Notes: generated from the letters alone by a model not told the origin. A stretch of DNA of 19,192 nt from Candidatus Gastranaerophilales bacterium (GCA_944323585.1 CALUTA010000015.1:1-19192), one strand, 5' to 3'; shown: positions 1-5,830, counted from the first letter of the stretch. Numbers and translations are program-made.

Positions 1-939
1 GGCGGAAGTTTTGCCAAAAACAGAGAAAATCAGGTAGTATTGCAGGCTCCGTTGTGTGAGGAATGTGTTCAGGCTGTTGATTTTGCAAACCATGTCGAAT
101 TCAGAGAAGAAAATTTTGAAGAAAGTATTTTTAAAGTAACAACATTTGCTCTGAAAGAATACTGCGAAAATACCGGATTTAAAAGAGTTATTCTCGGGCT
201 TTCGGGCGGAATTGACAGTGCTTTGACAGCGGTTCTTGCAGTGAATGCTTTAGGAAAAGAAAACGTATCAGGGGTTTTGATGCCGAGTATGTTTTCATCA
301 GAAGGCAGTGTCACGGATGCGCTTGCGCTGGCACAAAATCTCGGGATTAAAACCGTAAAACACTCAATTACACCTTTGTTTGACAATTTTATGGAAAAAA
401 TTGCGCATGAAAGACTTCATGATTTAGCGGAAGAAAATTTGCAGGCAAGATTGAGAGCTTTGATTTTGATGTTTTTCTCAAACCGTGACGGTGCACTTCT
501 TCTTTCAACAGGCAACAAATCTGAAGCATCTATGGGGTACGGAACATTATACGGAGATTTGGCCGGCGGATACAATCTTATCTGCGATTTGACAAAAACA
601 AATGTCTACAAACTTTCAAACTACATAAACAGAAACGGCGAAATTATTCCGCAGGAAATTATCGATAAAGCGCCTTCAGCAGAACTCAGACCGAACCAGA
701 AGGATCAGGACAGTCTGCCCGAGTATGCAGTGCTGGATGATATAATCGAGATGTATGTAGAACAAATGAAACCGCTTGAAGAAATTTATCAAAAATACGG
801 CAAAGCACTGGTTGATGATACGGTTAAAAAGATATACCGTGCGCAATTTAAACGCAAGCAGTGCTGTTTGGGTGTCCGGCTTACCGAGCGTTCATTCACA
901 AACGGGGTAAACTATCCGATAGTTGAACGTTTTTACTAA
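1..939 (+). CDS. nadE: Glutamine-dependent NAD+ synthetase, C-terminal part (5' truncated by window edge)
   Basis: Catalyses the last step of NAD+ synthesis: deamido-NAD + ATP + ammonia (released from glutamine) to NAD+, in the cytoplasm. The reading frame is open from base 1, so the gene starts outside the window; the TTG at 40 is internal. The first ~20 residues (GGSFAKNRENQVVLQAPL) look like the end of a nitrilase-type glutaminase domain, which marks this as the long glutamine-dependent form. The synthetase domain follows, with the ATP-pyrophosphatase P-loop SGGIDS at 202-219. Further on are GNKSEASMGYGTLYGDLAGG and ELRPNQKDQDSLPEY, both typical of NadE. The C-terminus looks complete (TAA at 937-939). 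The next gene is on the same strand but appears to have its own promoter, so it is probably not in an operon with nadE. Confidence 0.95.
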   Translation, partial: GGSFAKNRENQVVLQAPLCEECVQAVDFANHVEFREENFEESIFKVTTFALKEYCENTGFKRVILGLSGGIDSALTAVLAVNALGKENVSGVLMPSMFSSEGSVTDALALAQNLGIKTVKHSITPLFDNFMEKIAHERLHDLAEENLQARLRALILMFFSNRDGALLLSTGNKSEASMGYGTLYGDLAGGYNLICDLTKTNVYKLSNYINRNGEIIPQEIIDKAPSAELRPNQKDQDSLPEYAVLDDIIEMYVEQMKPLEEIYQKYGKALVDDTVKKIYRAQFKRKQCCLGVRLTERSFTNGVNYPIVERFY

Positions 940-980
940 TTCAAATTCCCAAAATCCTTTAAGTGGTGGATTTAAAGCTA

Positions 981-1009
981 TTTACAAATTCGTGGAATTA
1001 TATTATATT
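981..1009 (+). promoter_or_regulatory. Sigma70-type promoter of the MBL-fold gene, predicting a leaderless transcript
   Basis: TTTACA (981-986), a 17-nt spacer, then TATATT (1004-1009); each hexamer matches the consensus at five of six positions. A start 6-8 nt after the -10 box falls at about 1015-1017, on or next to the ATG at 1017. The transcript would therefore have essentially no 5' leader. Seen by eye only. Confidence 0.55.
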
Positions 1010-1016
1010 TAAGGAT

Positions 1017-1799
1017 ATGGAATTAACAGTATTAGTAGACAATAATACACAAAAAGATTATGATTTGCTGGCAGAGTTCGGACTTTCTATATTGATAGAA
1101 GACGATTTCCACAAAGTTCTTTTTGACTGCGGATACAGTGATGTATTTATCAAGAATGCATATCATATGAATATTGAACTTGGTGATGTGACTGATATTG
1201 TTCTTTCTCACAGTCATAACGATCATACCGGCGGTTTTTTATGGCTTCAGAATTTGTATAAGAAGCTTCTGAAAGTCGGCTTTGTTATAAATAATAAAAG
1301 GTTGATTGTACATCCGTATGTTTTTCAGCCGCATTATGATGAAAATTTTGAAAATATCGGTTTTCCCGGGGATGAAAATTCAATAAGTGACTTTTTTGAT
1401 ATAACTTATACAAAAGAGCCTTATCATATAACGGAAAATCTTATATATCTTGGCGAATTCCCTGTATCTGACAGCAGTGAAGATCCGGATGAATCTGCGC
1501 TTGTTTACACTTCGCCTAAGGGGCTTGTGATAATTTCAGCGTGCTCTCATGCAGGGCTTGTAAATATTGTTGAATATGCTAAAAAGGTTACAAACCAGCA
1601 TAAAATATATGCGATTTTCGGCGGAATTCATCTGTTAGAAAAATCTGATGCGGATGTTAAGAAACTCGGGATTTATCTTCAGCGTCAGGGGGTCCAGATG
1701 CTTTACCCGTGCCACTGCTGCGACTTGAGAGCAAAAATTATTCTCTCAAAATACGTTCCGGTAAAAGAAGCCTATTCCGGATTTAAAATGACTGTTTGA
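1017..1799 (+). CDS. MBL-fold metallo-hydrolase (dihydropterin/ribofuranosylaminobenzene-phosphate-synthase-like)
   Basis: Metallo-beta-lactamase-fold protein of 260 aa. The metal-binding motif HSHNDH lies at residues 65-70 (ligands H65, H67, D69, H70). Later elements are SACSHAGLVNI, GGIHL and a C-terminal YPCHCC, which supply the second-metal ligands in this fold. The opening MELTVLVDNNT and LFDCGYSD resemble COG1237 proteins, often annotated as 7,8-dihydropterin-6-yl-methyl-4-(beta-D-ribofuranosyl)aminobenzene 5'-phosphate synthase; the true substrate is unknown. I chose ATG 1017 over the in-frame GTG at 963 because 1017 gives the family-type N-terminus, 963 has no Shine-Dalgarno, and a good promoter lies between the two. 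The AAGG at 1011-1014 is too close to the ATG to act as a normal ribosome binding site. Confidence 0.85.
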   Translation: MELTVLVDNNTQKDYDLLAEFGLSILIEDDFHKVLFDCGYSDVFIKNAYHMNIELGDVTDIVLSHSHNDHTGGFLWLQNLYKKLLKVGFVINNKRLIVHPYVFQPHYDENFENIGFPGDENSISDFFDITYTKEPYHITENLIYLGEFPVSDSSEDPDESALVYTSPKGLVIISACSHAGLVNIVEYAKKVTNQHKIYAIFGGIHLLEKSDADVKKLGIYLQRQGVQMLYPCHCCDLRAKIILSKYVPVKEAYSGFKMTV

Positions 1800-1834
1800 T
1801 AATTGAGCGGATTTGTTTTAACCGTCTAAACTGA

Positions 1835-2506
1835 CTAATTAGCAAGTTTTTTAAAATAATCTTTCTCAGTTAAAGCTCTATACGTGCAGGCAATTCCATT
1901 CATATTGCTTGTGCTGCTGCCTGAACAATATGTGTTAAAGTCTGTATAATGAGTTCCGGGGGCACCCATTGGCAGAAACCTGCCCTCATTGGTAATTTGA
2001 AATGTAAATAAATCTTTGCCCCATTGATTAGGTCTTTTTTTTATAGAATTAGTATCAATTGTAATGTATGTTGTGTGTCTGTTTCCGCCCCCTGCATTTT
2101 CAAACAGGTACAAGCTGCCGTCATTTGTTACAAAAGCACCGTCATCAAATAGTGCCGTATAGGCCTTTTGTTTACCGTCGAATGTATAGTATTGTTCTTT
2201 ATTTTTATCACTCGGGTGCCAGCAAAAATCCCGATAGTCCATCCCATTGCAATCAATACCGAGTTTGTAATATTTTTTCAACTTGCTTTCCAGTATCAAA
2301 TTTCCGTAATCAGCTTTAATTATTTGTTCCTCGTCAAAGCTCATTTGTACAAGCGCCTGCTGGGTAATTGTATAATTTTTTTTTAAAGAAGCCTCAATTG
2401 CGGCATATCTTGCATCATTGATAAGCGTCGGTAAGGTCATTGTGACTACCACCCCGAGGATTCCAAGTGTTATCAGTACTTCGGCCATGGTAAAAGCCTT
2501 TTGCAT
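1835..2506 (-). CDS. Type IV pilin-like / type II secretion pseudopilin-like prepilin
   Basis: A 223-aa protein with a class III (prepilin) signal. After a four-residue leader MQKA comes FTMAEVLITLGILGVVVTMTLPTL, with Phe at +1 and Glu at +5, as prepilin peptidase expects; the usual -1 Gly is replaced by Ala. The hydrophobic segment (residues ~5-28) is the N-terminal helix used for membrane retention and pilus assembly. The C-terminal domain has four cysteines (C86, C95, C194, C207), enough for two disulphides. The start is set by GGAGG in the leader 8-12 nt upstream of the ATG. It stands alone, convergent with the MBL gene and divergent from an XRE regulator 97 nt away. No pilus assembly genes are nearby, so it is an orphan substrate. 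Such orphan prepilins are numerous in Gastranaerophilales genomes (recalled, not checked). Confidence 0.85.
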   Translation of the reverse strand: MQKAFTMAEVLITLGILGVVVTMTLPTLINDARYAAIEASLKKNYTITQQALVQMSFDEEQIIKADYGNLILESKLKKYYKLGIDCNGMDYRDFCWHPSDKNKEQYYTFDGKQKAYTALFDDGAFVTNDGSLYLFENAGGGNRHTTYITIDTNSIKKRPNQWGKDLFTFQITNEGRFLPMGAPGTHYTDFNTYCSGSSTSNMNGIACTYRALTEKDYFKKLAN

Positions 2507-2537
2507 AATAATTTTCCTCCAAATTACATGTAATAAA

Positions 2538-2546
2538 ATAATATCA
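2538..2546 (-). promoter_or_regulatory. Extended -10 element for the prepilin gene
   Basis: On the minus strand, TG-A-TATTAT occupies 2546-2538, an extended -10 box. It would start transcription near 2531, giving a leader of about 25 nt that carries the GGAGG. No good -35 hexamer is present, which fits an extended -10 promoter. The left-hand TACGTA pair (2552-2570) covers its spacer and -35 region. Confidence 0.45.
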
Positions 2547-2551
2547 TGTTT

Positions 2552-2570
2552 TACGTACTATAAATACGTA
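2552..2570. promoter_or_regulatory. Paired palindrome TACGTA-N7-TACGTA, candidate operator 1
   Basis: Two perfect TACGTA palindromes (2552-2557 and 2565-2570) lie 13 nt apart start to start, forming a 19-bp dyad. An identically spaced pair lies 34 nt downstream. The position, between a divergent prepilin and an XRE regulator, suggests a binding site for the XRE protein. Confidence 0.6.
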
Positions 2571-2585
2571 TATTTAATAAAAATT

Positions 2586-2604
2586 TACGTATAGACTGTA
2601 CGTA
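2586..2604. promoter_or_regulatory. Paired palindrome TACGTA-N7-TACGTA, candidate operator 2, overlapping the XRE start codon
   Basis: The second 19-bp dyad has TACGTA at 2586-2591 and 2599-2604, with the same 7-nt spacer length but a different spacer sequence. Its last A is the first base of the XRE start codon. A protein bound here would block transcription of the regulator gene itself. Confidence 0.6.
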
Positions 2605-2828
2605 TGAAATCCGAATTCTATCAAAAATTGGGGCGGAATATTAAACACAGGCGCAAAGCTCTTGGCCTTACACAGCAGGAGCTGGCCGATAAAATGGATA
2701 TTTCGCTTAATTTCATGGGAAAAATTGAAGTCGCTTTTTCCAAACCTTCCCTTGACACTCTGATAGAATTCGCTGAGGCTCTCGAAACTACCGTCAGCGA
2801 CCTGACAAATTTTGATAACGAAAATTAA
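2604..2828 (+). CDS. Small XRE-family helix-turn-helix regulator
   Basis: A 74-aa protein consisting almost only of a Cro/C1-type HTH domain. Residues ~8-65 read as five helices: LGRNIKHRRKALG, TQQELADKMD (HTH helix 2), SLNFMGKIEVAF (recognition helix region), SLDTLIEFAEAL and a short tail. The start is fixed: an in-frame TAG at 2592-2594 leaves ATG 2604 as the only sensible start. There is no Shine-Dalgarno ahead of it, so translation is leaderless or SD-independent; a TTTAAT (2573-2578) could be its -10. No ligand-binding or protease domain is present, so it is probably a plain autoregulated dimeric repressor. The flanking TACGTA pairs are its likely sites, and the divergent prepilin gene is a likely target (inference). 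Confidence 0.85.
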   Translation: MKSEFYQKLGRNIKHRRKALGLTQQELADKMDISLNFMGKIEVAFSKPSLDTLIEFAEALETTVSDLTNFDNEN

Positions 2829-2835
2829 CAATCCC

Positions 2836-2864
2836 TTGCAAATTAATGTTTTCCGTAATACAAT
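2836..2864 (+). promoter_or_regulatory. Sigma70 promoter for rpmI-rplT
   Basis: TTGCAA (2836-2841), a 17-nt spacer and TACAAT (2859-2864), each 5/6 to consensus. The predicted start near 2871 gives a leader of about 70 nt. It lies just after the XRE stop codon, so the ribosomal pair has independent transcription. Confidence 0.65.
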
Positions 2865-2875
2865 CATTAATGCCG

Positions 2876-2910
2876 AAAGTTTTATGGCTTTGGTATGCCT
2901 GAAACTTTTT
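2876..2910 (+). promoter_or_regulatory. Leader hairpin upstream of rpmI, terminator-like
   Basis: Arm 2876-2888 pairs with 2897-2908: AAAGTTT with AAACTTT, continued by a U-G, an A-U and GGC/GCC around one bulged base, with an 8-nt loop. The 3' arm runs into five T residues (2906-2910). It sits between the promoter and the rpmI Shine-Dalgarno, the right place for an attenuator or ribosomal-protein operator. L20 is known to autoregulate such operons in E. coli and Bacillus; this structure is not recognisable to me as either of those elements. Confidence 0.4.
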
Positions 2911-2941
2911 AGTAACTTACCAACAATAAAAGGAGAAGAAA

Positions 2942-3151
2942 ATGCCAAAAATGAAAACACACAGATCTGCTGCTAAACGCTACAAAGTGACAGCAACAGG
3001 CAAAATCACAAGAAGAAAAGCAGGTATAGGCCACTTGCTCCAACACAAATCTTCAGCCAGAAAACGCAGACTTTTCAAGGTTGAACAGATTTCAGATGCA
3101 CAGGTAAAATTGGTATCTCACGAGTTACCATACAAGAAGTATTCAAGATAG
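2942..3151 (+). CDS. rpmI: Large ribosomal subunit protein bL35
   Basis: A 69-aa, very basic protein beginning MPKMKTHRSAAKRYKVTATGKI, the bL35 signature, with the family's usual length. It is a structural protein of the 50S subunit. The start is set by AGGAG at 2931-2935. It is followed nine bases later by rplT, the normal partner. Unlike the common infC-rpmI-rplT order, infC is not directly upstream; a regulator gene and a fresh promoter are there instead. Confidence 0.98.
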   Translation: MPKMKTHRSAAKRYKVTATGKITRRKAGIGHLLQHKSSARKRRLFKVEQISDAQVKLVSHELPYKKYSR

Positions 3152-3160
3152 GAGCAAACA

Positions 3161-3511
3161 ATGAGAATTAAACGTGGTAATGTTAGTCGTAAAAGACATA
3201 AAAAAATATTAAAACTTGCTAAAGGCTTTATTGGTGCAAGAAGCAGAATCTTTAAAGTAGCTAATATCGCTGTTATGAAAGCTTTGAAATACGCTTACCG
3301 TGACAGACGTGCTACAAAACGCAATATGCGCCGTTTATGGATCGTAAGAATTAATGCCGCTGTCAGAGAACGCGGCATGAGCTATTCAAGATTCGTTAAC
3401 GCTTGCAAAAAAGCTAATATTATTGTAAACAGAAAAATGCTTGCTGATATGGCTGTCAGAGATCCTGAAGCTTTTCAGGTAGTTTTTGATGCTGTAAAAG
3501 CTGCAAAATAG
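3161..3511 (+). CDS. rplT: Large ribosomal subunit protein bL20
   Basis: A 116-aa basic protein starting MRIKRGNVSRKRHKKILKLAKGF, the extended N-terminal arm that binds 23S rRNA. The globular part RRLWIVRINAAVRERGMSYSRF is diagnostic of bL20. It is needed early in 50S assembly and in many bacteria also represses its own operon. The start is preceded by GGAG 7-10 nt upstream; the gene is co-transcribed with rpmI and closed by a strong terminator at 3536-3571. Confidence 0.98.
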   Translation: MRIKRGNVSRKRHKKILKLAKGFIGARSRIFKVANIAVMKALKYAYRDRRATKRNMRRLWIVRINAAVRERGMSYSRFVNACKKANIIVNRKMLADMAVRDPEAFQVVFDAVKAAK

Positions 3512-3535
3512 TTTGCAAAAACAAAAATCAAAATT

Positions 3536-3571
3536 AAAAAGTCCGTTCATTACTTGTGAGCGGGCTTTTTT
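3536..3571 (+). terminator. Intrinsic terminator after rplT
   Basis: A 14-bp stem pairs 3536-3549 with 3557-3570, including two G-U pairs, around a 7-nt loop. The 3' arm ends in a run of six T. The A-rich upstream side may let it work in both directions. Confidence 0.9.
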
Positions 3572-3686
3572 AATGCGAAATATTTGTATTGAGACTTAAT
3601 AAAACTTAATAAATTGGAAGAAAAAGTCAATTTTATAACAATGAAATACTTTATATATATGCAGGGTAAAATTTGGAGTAACCAGA

Positions 3687-3875
3687 ATGAGTTTGAAAGA
3701 AAATTATTTAGCAAGCGGGTTGGCTTGCCAGAATCTTGGTGACTGTTCACTTTGCGGGATGCAGATTATTCCTGACTCAGAGCATGAACAGGCGCAAAAA
3801 AAAGAAGTCAAACCTAAAAAAACAATCTCATTAAGAGAATTGCTTAACAAATTCAAATCAGATGATGCAGCTTAA
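3687..3875 (+). CDS. Small cysteine-containing protein of unknown function
   Basis: A 62-aa protein, not recognised. The N-terminal half carries C14, C20 and C23 in the arrangement C-x5-C-x2-C (LACQNLGDCSLCGMQ), which could hold a metal or a redox pair. The second half is charged and rich in Lys (KKEVKPKKTISLRELLNKFKSDDAA) and probably helical. A good Shine-Dalgarno (TTTGGAG, 3672-3678) supports the ATG at 3687, and the ORF runs unbroken to TAA. The following 111-aa ORF starts 27 nt downstream on the same strand, also with a GGAG, so the two are probably co-transcribed. No membrane segment is evident. The 115-nt gap behind the rplT terminator should hold the promoter, but I could not place one. 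Confidence 0.65.
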   Translation: MSLKENYLASGLACQNLGDCSLCGMQIIPDSEHEQAQKKEVKPKKTISLRELLNKFKSDDAA

Positions 3876-3902
3876 AAACTGTGTTAAAACCGGAGAACAA
3901 TT

Positions 3903-4238
3903 ATGCCGTCAACAGTAGATGATTTTCAAATGCCGATAATGTACAAAGATCTCAGAGATCCTAATATGGGTATGATGATGCCCGGATTTGGCATGTTTAA
4001 TACGAATTTTCTCGGCGGTATAAGGATGCCAAGAGAACTTACAAGAGATGAATTTGTTCTCAAAAACAGAAACGTAAAAGAAGCCGGAACTTTGAAGAAA
4101 GTCGGACTTGCAATTTTAGCACTCGGCTCAGCATTTGTGTTAAAAAGGCAGGGAGCTTTCAAATGGGTTTCGAAGCAGGCAAGCGGTGTGAAAAGTTGGT
4201 TCAGCGGGTTATTTAAGCCAAAACCCAAAACACCGTAA
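3903..4238 (+). CDS. Small single-span membrane protein of unknown function
   Basis: A 111-aa protein, not recognised. The first half is rich in Met, Gly and Pro (about residues 22-43). A hydrophobic stretch VGLAILALGSAFVL at ~67-80 is flanked by Lys residues, and the C-terminal tail is basic and amphipathic (WVSKQASGVKSWFSGLFKPKPK). By charge, the tail would lie in the cytoplasm. GGAG at 3892-3895 supports the ATG at 3903. It follows the Cys-containing small protein by 27 nt and is closed by a terminator at 4266-4292. What it does is unknown. Confidence 0.7.
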   Translation: MPSTVDDFQMPIMYKDLRDPNMGMMMPGFGMFNTNFLGGIRMPRELTRDEFVLKNRNVKEAGTLKKVGLAILALGSAFVLKRQGAFKWVSKQASGVKSWFSGLFKPKPKTP

Positions 4239-4265
4239 AGATTATAGATAAATGCAACCTCAATT

Positions 4266-4292
4266 TGCGGAGAATAATTTCTCCGCATTTTT
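4266..4292 (+). terminator. Intrinsic terminator after the 111-aa gene
   Basis: A perfect 9-bp stem TGCGGAGAA / TTCTCCGCA (4266-4274 with 4279-4287) with a TAAT loop, followed by five T (4288-4292). The yajQ promoter begins immediately behind it. Confidence 0.85.
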
Positions 4293-4293
4293 A

Positions 4294-4302
4294 TGCTATA
4301 AT
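4294..4302 (+). promoter_or_regulatory. Extended -10 promoter for yajQ
   Basis: TG-C-TATAAT (4294-4302) is a perfect extended -10 box two bases after the T-run of the preceding terminator. No -35 consensus exists, as expected, since that position falls in the terminator loop and stem. Confidence 0.6.
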
Positions 4303-4355
4303 CAACAATAATAATAAAAAAATGCAAGGTTTATAAATTAAGGAGGGCGCATTAT

Positions 4356-4856
4356 ATGGCAAAAGACTGCAGTTTTGATGTTGTATCGGAATTTGATAAA
4401 CAGGAGCTTGTCAATGCTGTTGATCAGGTAAAGAGGGAAATTTCATCAAGATTTGATTTAAAAAATTCAAATTCGGAAGTTACTCTTGATGCTGACAAGT
4501 CGATTACTATAACAACCGACGACGAGATGAAACTAAGAAATATTTATGACATTTTGCAATCAAAGCTTGTGAAAAGAAACTTGAGTATAAAAATTTTGGA
4601 TCCGCAGGGAGTCGAAAATGCACTCGGCGGAAACGTCAGACAGGTTTACAATCTTAAAAAAGGTCTGACTCAGGAGCTTGCAAAGAAGATTACGGCGGAC
4701 ATCAAGGATATGAAAAAGAAAGTTCAGGCCTCAATTCAGGGGGATTCCGTCAGAGTTTCAGGAAAAGACAAGGATGATTTGCAGGAGGTAATCAGAATGC
4801 TCCGTTCAAACGAAGAAAAATATGATTATCCTTTGCAGTTTACTAATTACAGATAA
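4356..4856 (+). CDS. yajQ: YajQ family (UPF0234) nucleotide-binding protein
   Basis: A 166-aa protein that matches YajQ along its whole length: MAKDCSFDVVSEFDKQELVNAVDQ at the start, SSRFDLKNS and ILQSKLVKRNLSIK in the middle, and KKVQASIQGDSVRVSGKDKDDLQ and DYPLQFTNYR at the end. The family forms two ferredoxin-like lobes. Homologues in Xanthomonas and Pseudomonas bind cyclic di-GMP and some bind nucleic acids, but the cellular role is not settled and is not shown here. The start is set by AGGAGG at 4341-4346. It has its own extended -10 promoter and a strong terminator, so it is monocistronic, convergent with panD. Confidence 0.95.
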   Translation: MAKDCSFDVVSEFDKQELVNAVDQVKREISSRFDLKNSNSEVTLDADKSITITTDDEMKLRNIYDILQSKLVKRNLSIKILDPQGVENALGGNVRQVYNLKKGLTQELAKKITADIKDMKKKVQASIQGDSVRVSGKDKDDLQEVIRMLRSNEEKYDYPLQFTNYR

Positions 4857-4861
4857 ATAAG

Positions 4862-4893
4862 ATAAGGCGCCGGCATTTATGCCGGCGCCTTAT
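4862..4893. terminator. Bidirectional terminator between yajQ and panD
   Basis: A perfect 14-bp stem of high GC (4862-4875 with 4880-4893) and a TTTA loop. It sits directly behind the yajQ stop. The tail is only moderately T-rich, but the stem is very stable and could also stop panD transcripts from the other side. Confidence 0.8.
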
Positions 4894-4920
4894 TTATCAG
4901 CCATTTTAATTAAACAAGAA

Positions 4921-5007
4921 ATGCAGTATGAATTAATAAAAGCTCTTGACAATAATCAAAAGCTTTTGAAAATTCTGTATAATTTTTATAAATCACTCGA
5001 AGCCTAA
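4921..5007 (+). CDS. Possible 28-residue peptide
   Basis: A short ORF MQYELIKALDNNQKLLKILY... ending LEA-TAA, with the composition of an amphipathic helix. It lacks a clear Shine-Dalgarno (only AAGAA), sits after the yajQ terminator, and its stop overlaps the panD stop by three bases. It may be chance; the only support is its protein-like composition in a 110-nt gap. Confidence 0.15.
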   Translation: MQYELIKALDNNQKLLKILYNFYKSLEA

Positions 5008-5360
5008 TGAATTTCAGTAATTTTATTTTCGTCATCCACCATAACCACTGTCGGTTTATGGGTTTTAATTTCCTCCGGAGTAAGGCTTGCATAAGAAACA
5101 ATAATGACTTTATCTCCCGGCTGAACCTTTCTTGCAGCAGCACCGTTAAGGCAAATGCATCCTGAATCAGGCTCCCCTTTTATTACGTAAGTTTGAAATC
5201 TTTCGCCATTGTTGACATCAAGAATATCAACTTTTTGAAATTCTGCGATTTTAGCCGATTTCATCAGGGTTTCGTCTATAGTAATTGAGCCGACATAATT
5301 CAAATTAGCATCTGTAACCGTGGCTCTGTGTATCTTTGAAAATAAAAATTCCTGTAACAT
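5004..5360 (-). CDS. panD: Aspartate 1-decarboxylase (pyruvoyl enzyme) proenzyme
   Basis: A 118-aa protein that decarboxylates L-aspartate to beta-alanine for pantothenate and coenzyme A synthesis in the cytoplasm. The self-processing site is YVGSITID at 22-29; cleavage between G24 and S25 would make the pyruvoyl cofactor on S25. FSKIHRATVTDANLNY, LNGAAARKVQPGDKVIIVSYA and the C-terminal PTVVMVD are all family-typical, and the length is normal. The start is supported by GAGGA about 8 nt upstream. A consensus -35 (TTGACA on the minus strand at 5445-5440) lies about 80 nt upstream, but no convincing -10 follows, so I do not call a promoter. No other pantothenate genes are in the window. Confidence 0.96.
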   Translation of the reverse strand: MLQEFLFSKIHRATVTDANLNYVGSITIDETLMKSAKIAEFQKVDILDVNNGERFQTYVIKGEPDSGCICLNGAAARKVQPGDKVIIVSYASLTPEEIKTHKPTVVMVDDENKITEIH

Positions 5361-5493
5361 TTTATAAATCCTCTTCAGCTATTTTAAAACAAACAAACTA
5401 TTTAAACAATTAATTTGTAAAAATTATTTCGGCAAAAACTGTCAATTAAATTCAGCTTGACAAAAGTGCTTTTGCTTATTTTTTCACCCTCAC

Positions 5494-5580
5494 CCGAATT
5501 TCTAAACTCACATAGTTCGTTAAGAAATTCTACCCTCTCCCGTCATCAGGGAGAGGGTAGAAAGTATGTCATTATGAGGG
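5494..5580 (+). repeat. Intact double-hairpin repeat (copy A)
   Basis: Two adjacent inverted repeats. First, GAATTTCT (5496-5503) pairs with AGAAATTC (5523-5530), with inner AACT/AGTT arms. Second, a perfect 14-bp stem TTCTACCCTCTCCC (5528-5541) pairs with 5549-5562 around a 7-nt loop. It is about 86% identical by hand count over 74 nt to copy B 214 nt downstream. Confidence 0.75.
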
Positions 5581-5657
5581 AGTTTACTACTGAAGAAGCC
5601 AAGCTGCTATTAATGTGGTTCTTTGTACCTGCCCTTAAGATGGCAGTTCTATTAAAA

Positions 5658-5711
5658 TCGGCTGGATTGCTTCGCTTCGCTCGCAATGACCGGCAAGAAT
5701 TCTTCAGCCGA
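5658..5711 (+). repeat. Interspersed palindromic element of the GATTGCTTCGC...GCTCGCAATGAC type
   Basis: Bounded by a 7-bp inverted repeat TCGGCTG (5658-5664) / CAGCCGA (5705-5711). The core 5661-5690 recurs nearly identically at 14697-14727. Similar sequences, on the other strand GTCATTGCGAGCG...AAGCAATCC, are common intergenic repeats in many bacterial phyla (recalled). Confidence 0.75.
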
Positions 5712-5793
5712 ATTGCTAAATTTACATAGATCGTTAAGAAATTCTGCCCTCTTCCGTCATAAGAGAGAGAGTAGCAAGTAATCATTCTGAGGA
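5708..5793 (+). repeat. Decayed second copy of the double-hairpin repeat (copy B)
   Basis: Aligns to copy A end to end without gaps over the first 74 nt, about 10 mismatches by eye. Several mismatches break the GGGAGAGGG arm, so the stem is degraded. The first four bases overlap the end of the neighbouring element. Confidence 0.7.
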
Positions 5794-5830
5794 CGAAGTC
5801 CGAAGAATCTGAATAACATGCTCAGAATGA
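5782..5830 (+). repeat. Palindromic repeat bounded by TCATTCTGAG / CTCAGAATGA
   Basis: A perfect 10-bp terminal inverted repeat (5782-5791 and 5821-5830) with an inner GGAC-GAA-GTCC. It is of the common ATTCTGAGGACGAAG...AGAATCT interspersed type found in several phyla (recalled). Confidence 0.65.

Noticed and set aside
963..1016. GTG start extending the MBL-fold protein by 18 residues
   Set aside because: No Shine-Dalgarno, the extension is not family-like, and a good promoter lies inside it.
2574..2960. 128-aa minus-strand ORF over the XRE gene and rpmI leader
   Set aside because: It is antisense to a clear HTH gene, a consensus promoter and the rpmI start.
4946..4983. Perfect TTGACA and TATAAT hexamers as a promoter
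   Set aside because: The spacer is 26 nt, far from 16-18, and no plus-strand gene follows.
5457..5785. Two overlapping ORFs (90 aa plus strand, 79 aa minus strand)
   Set aside because: Both are composed of the interspersed palindromic repeats; neither has a ribosome site or protein-like composition.
5494..5793. CRISPR-like direct repeat
   Set aside because: Only two copies, long units, one decayed, and a different element rather than a spacer between them; no cas genes.
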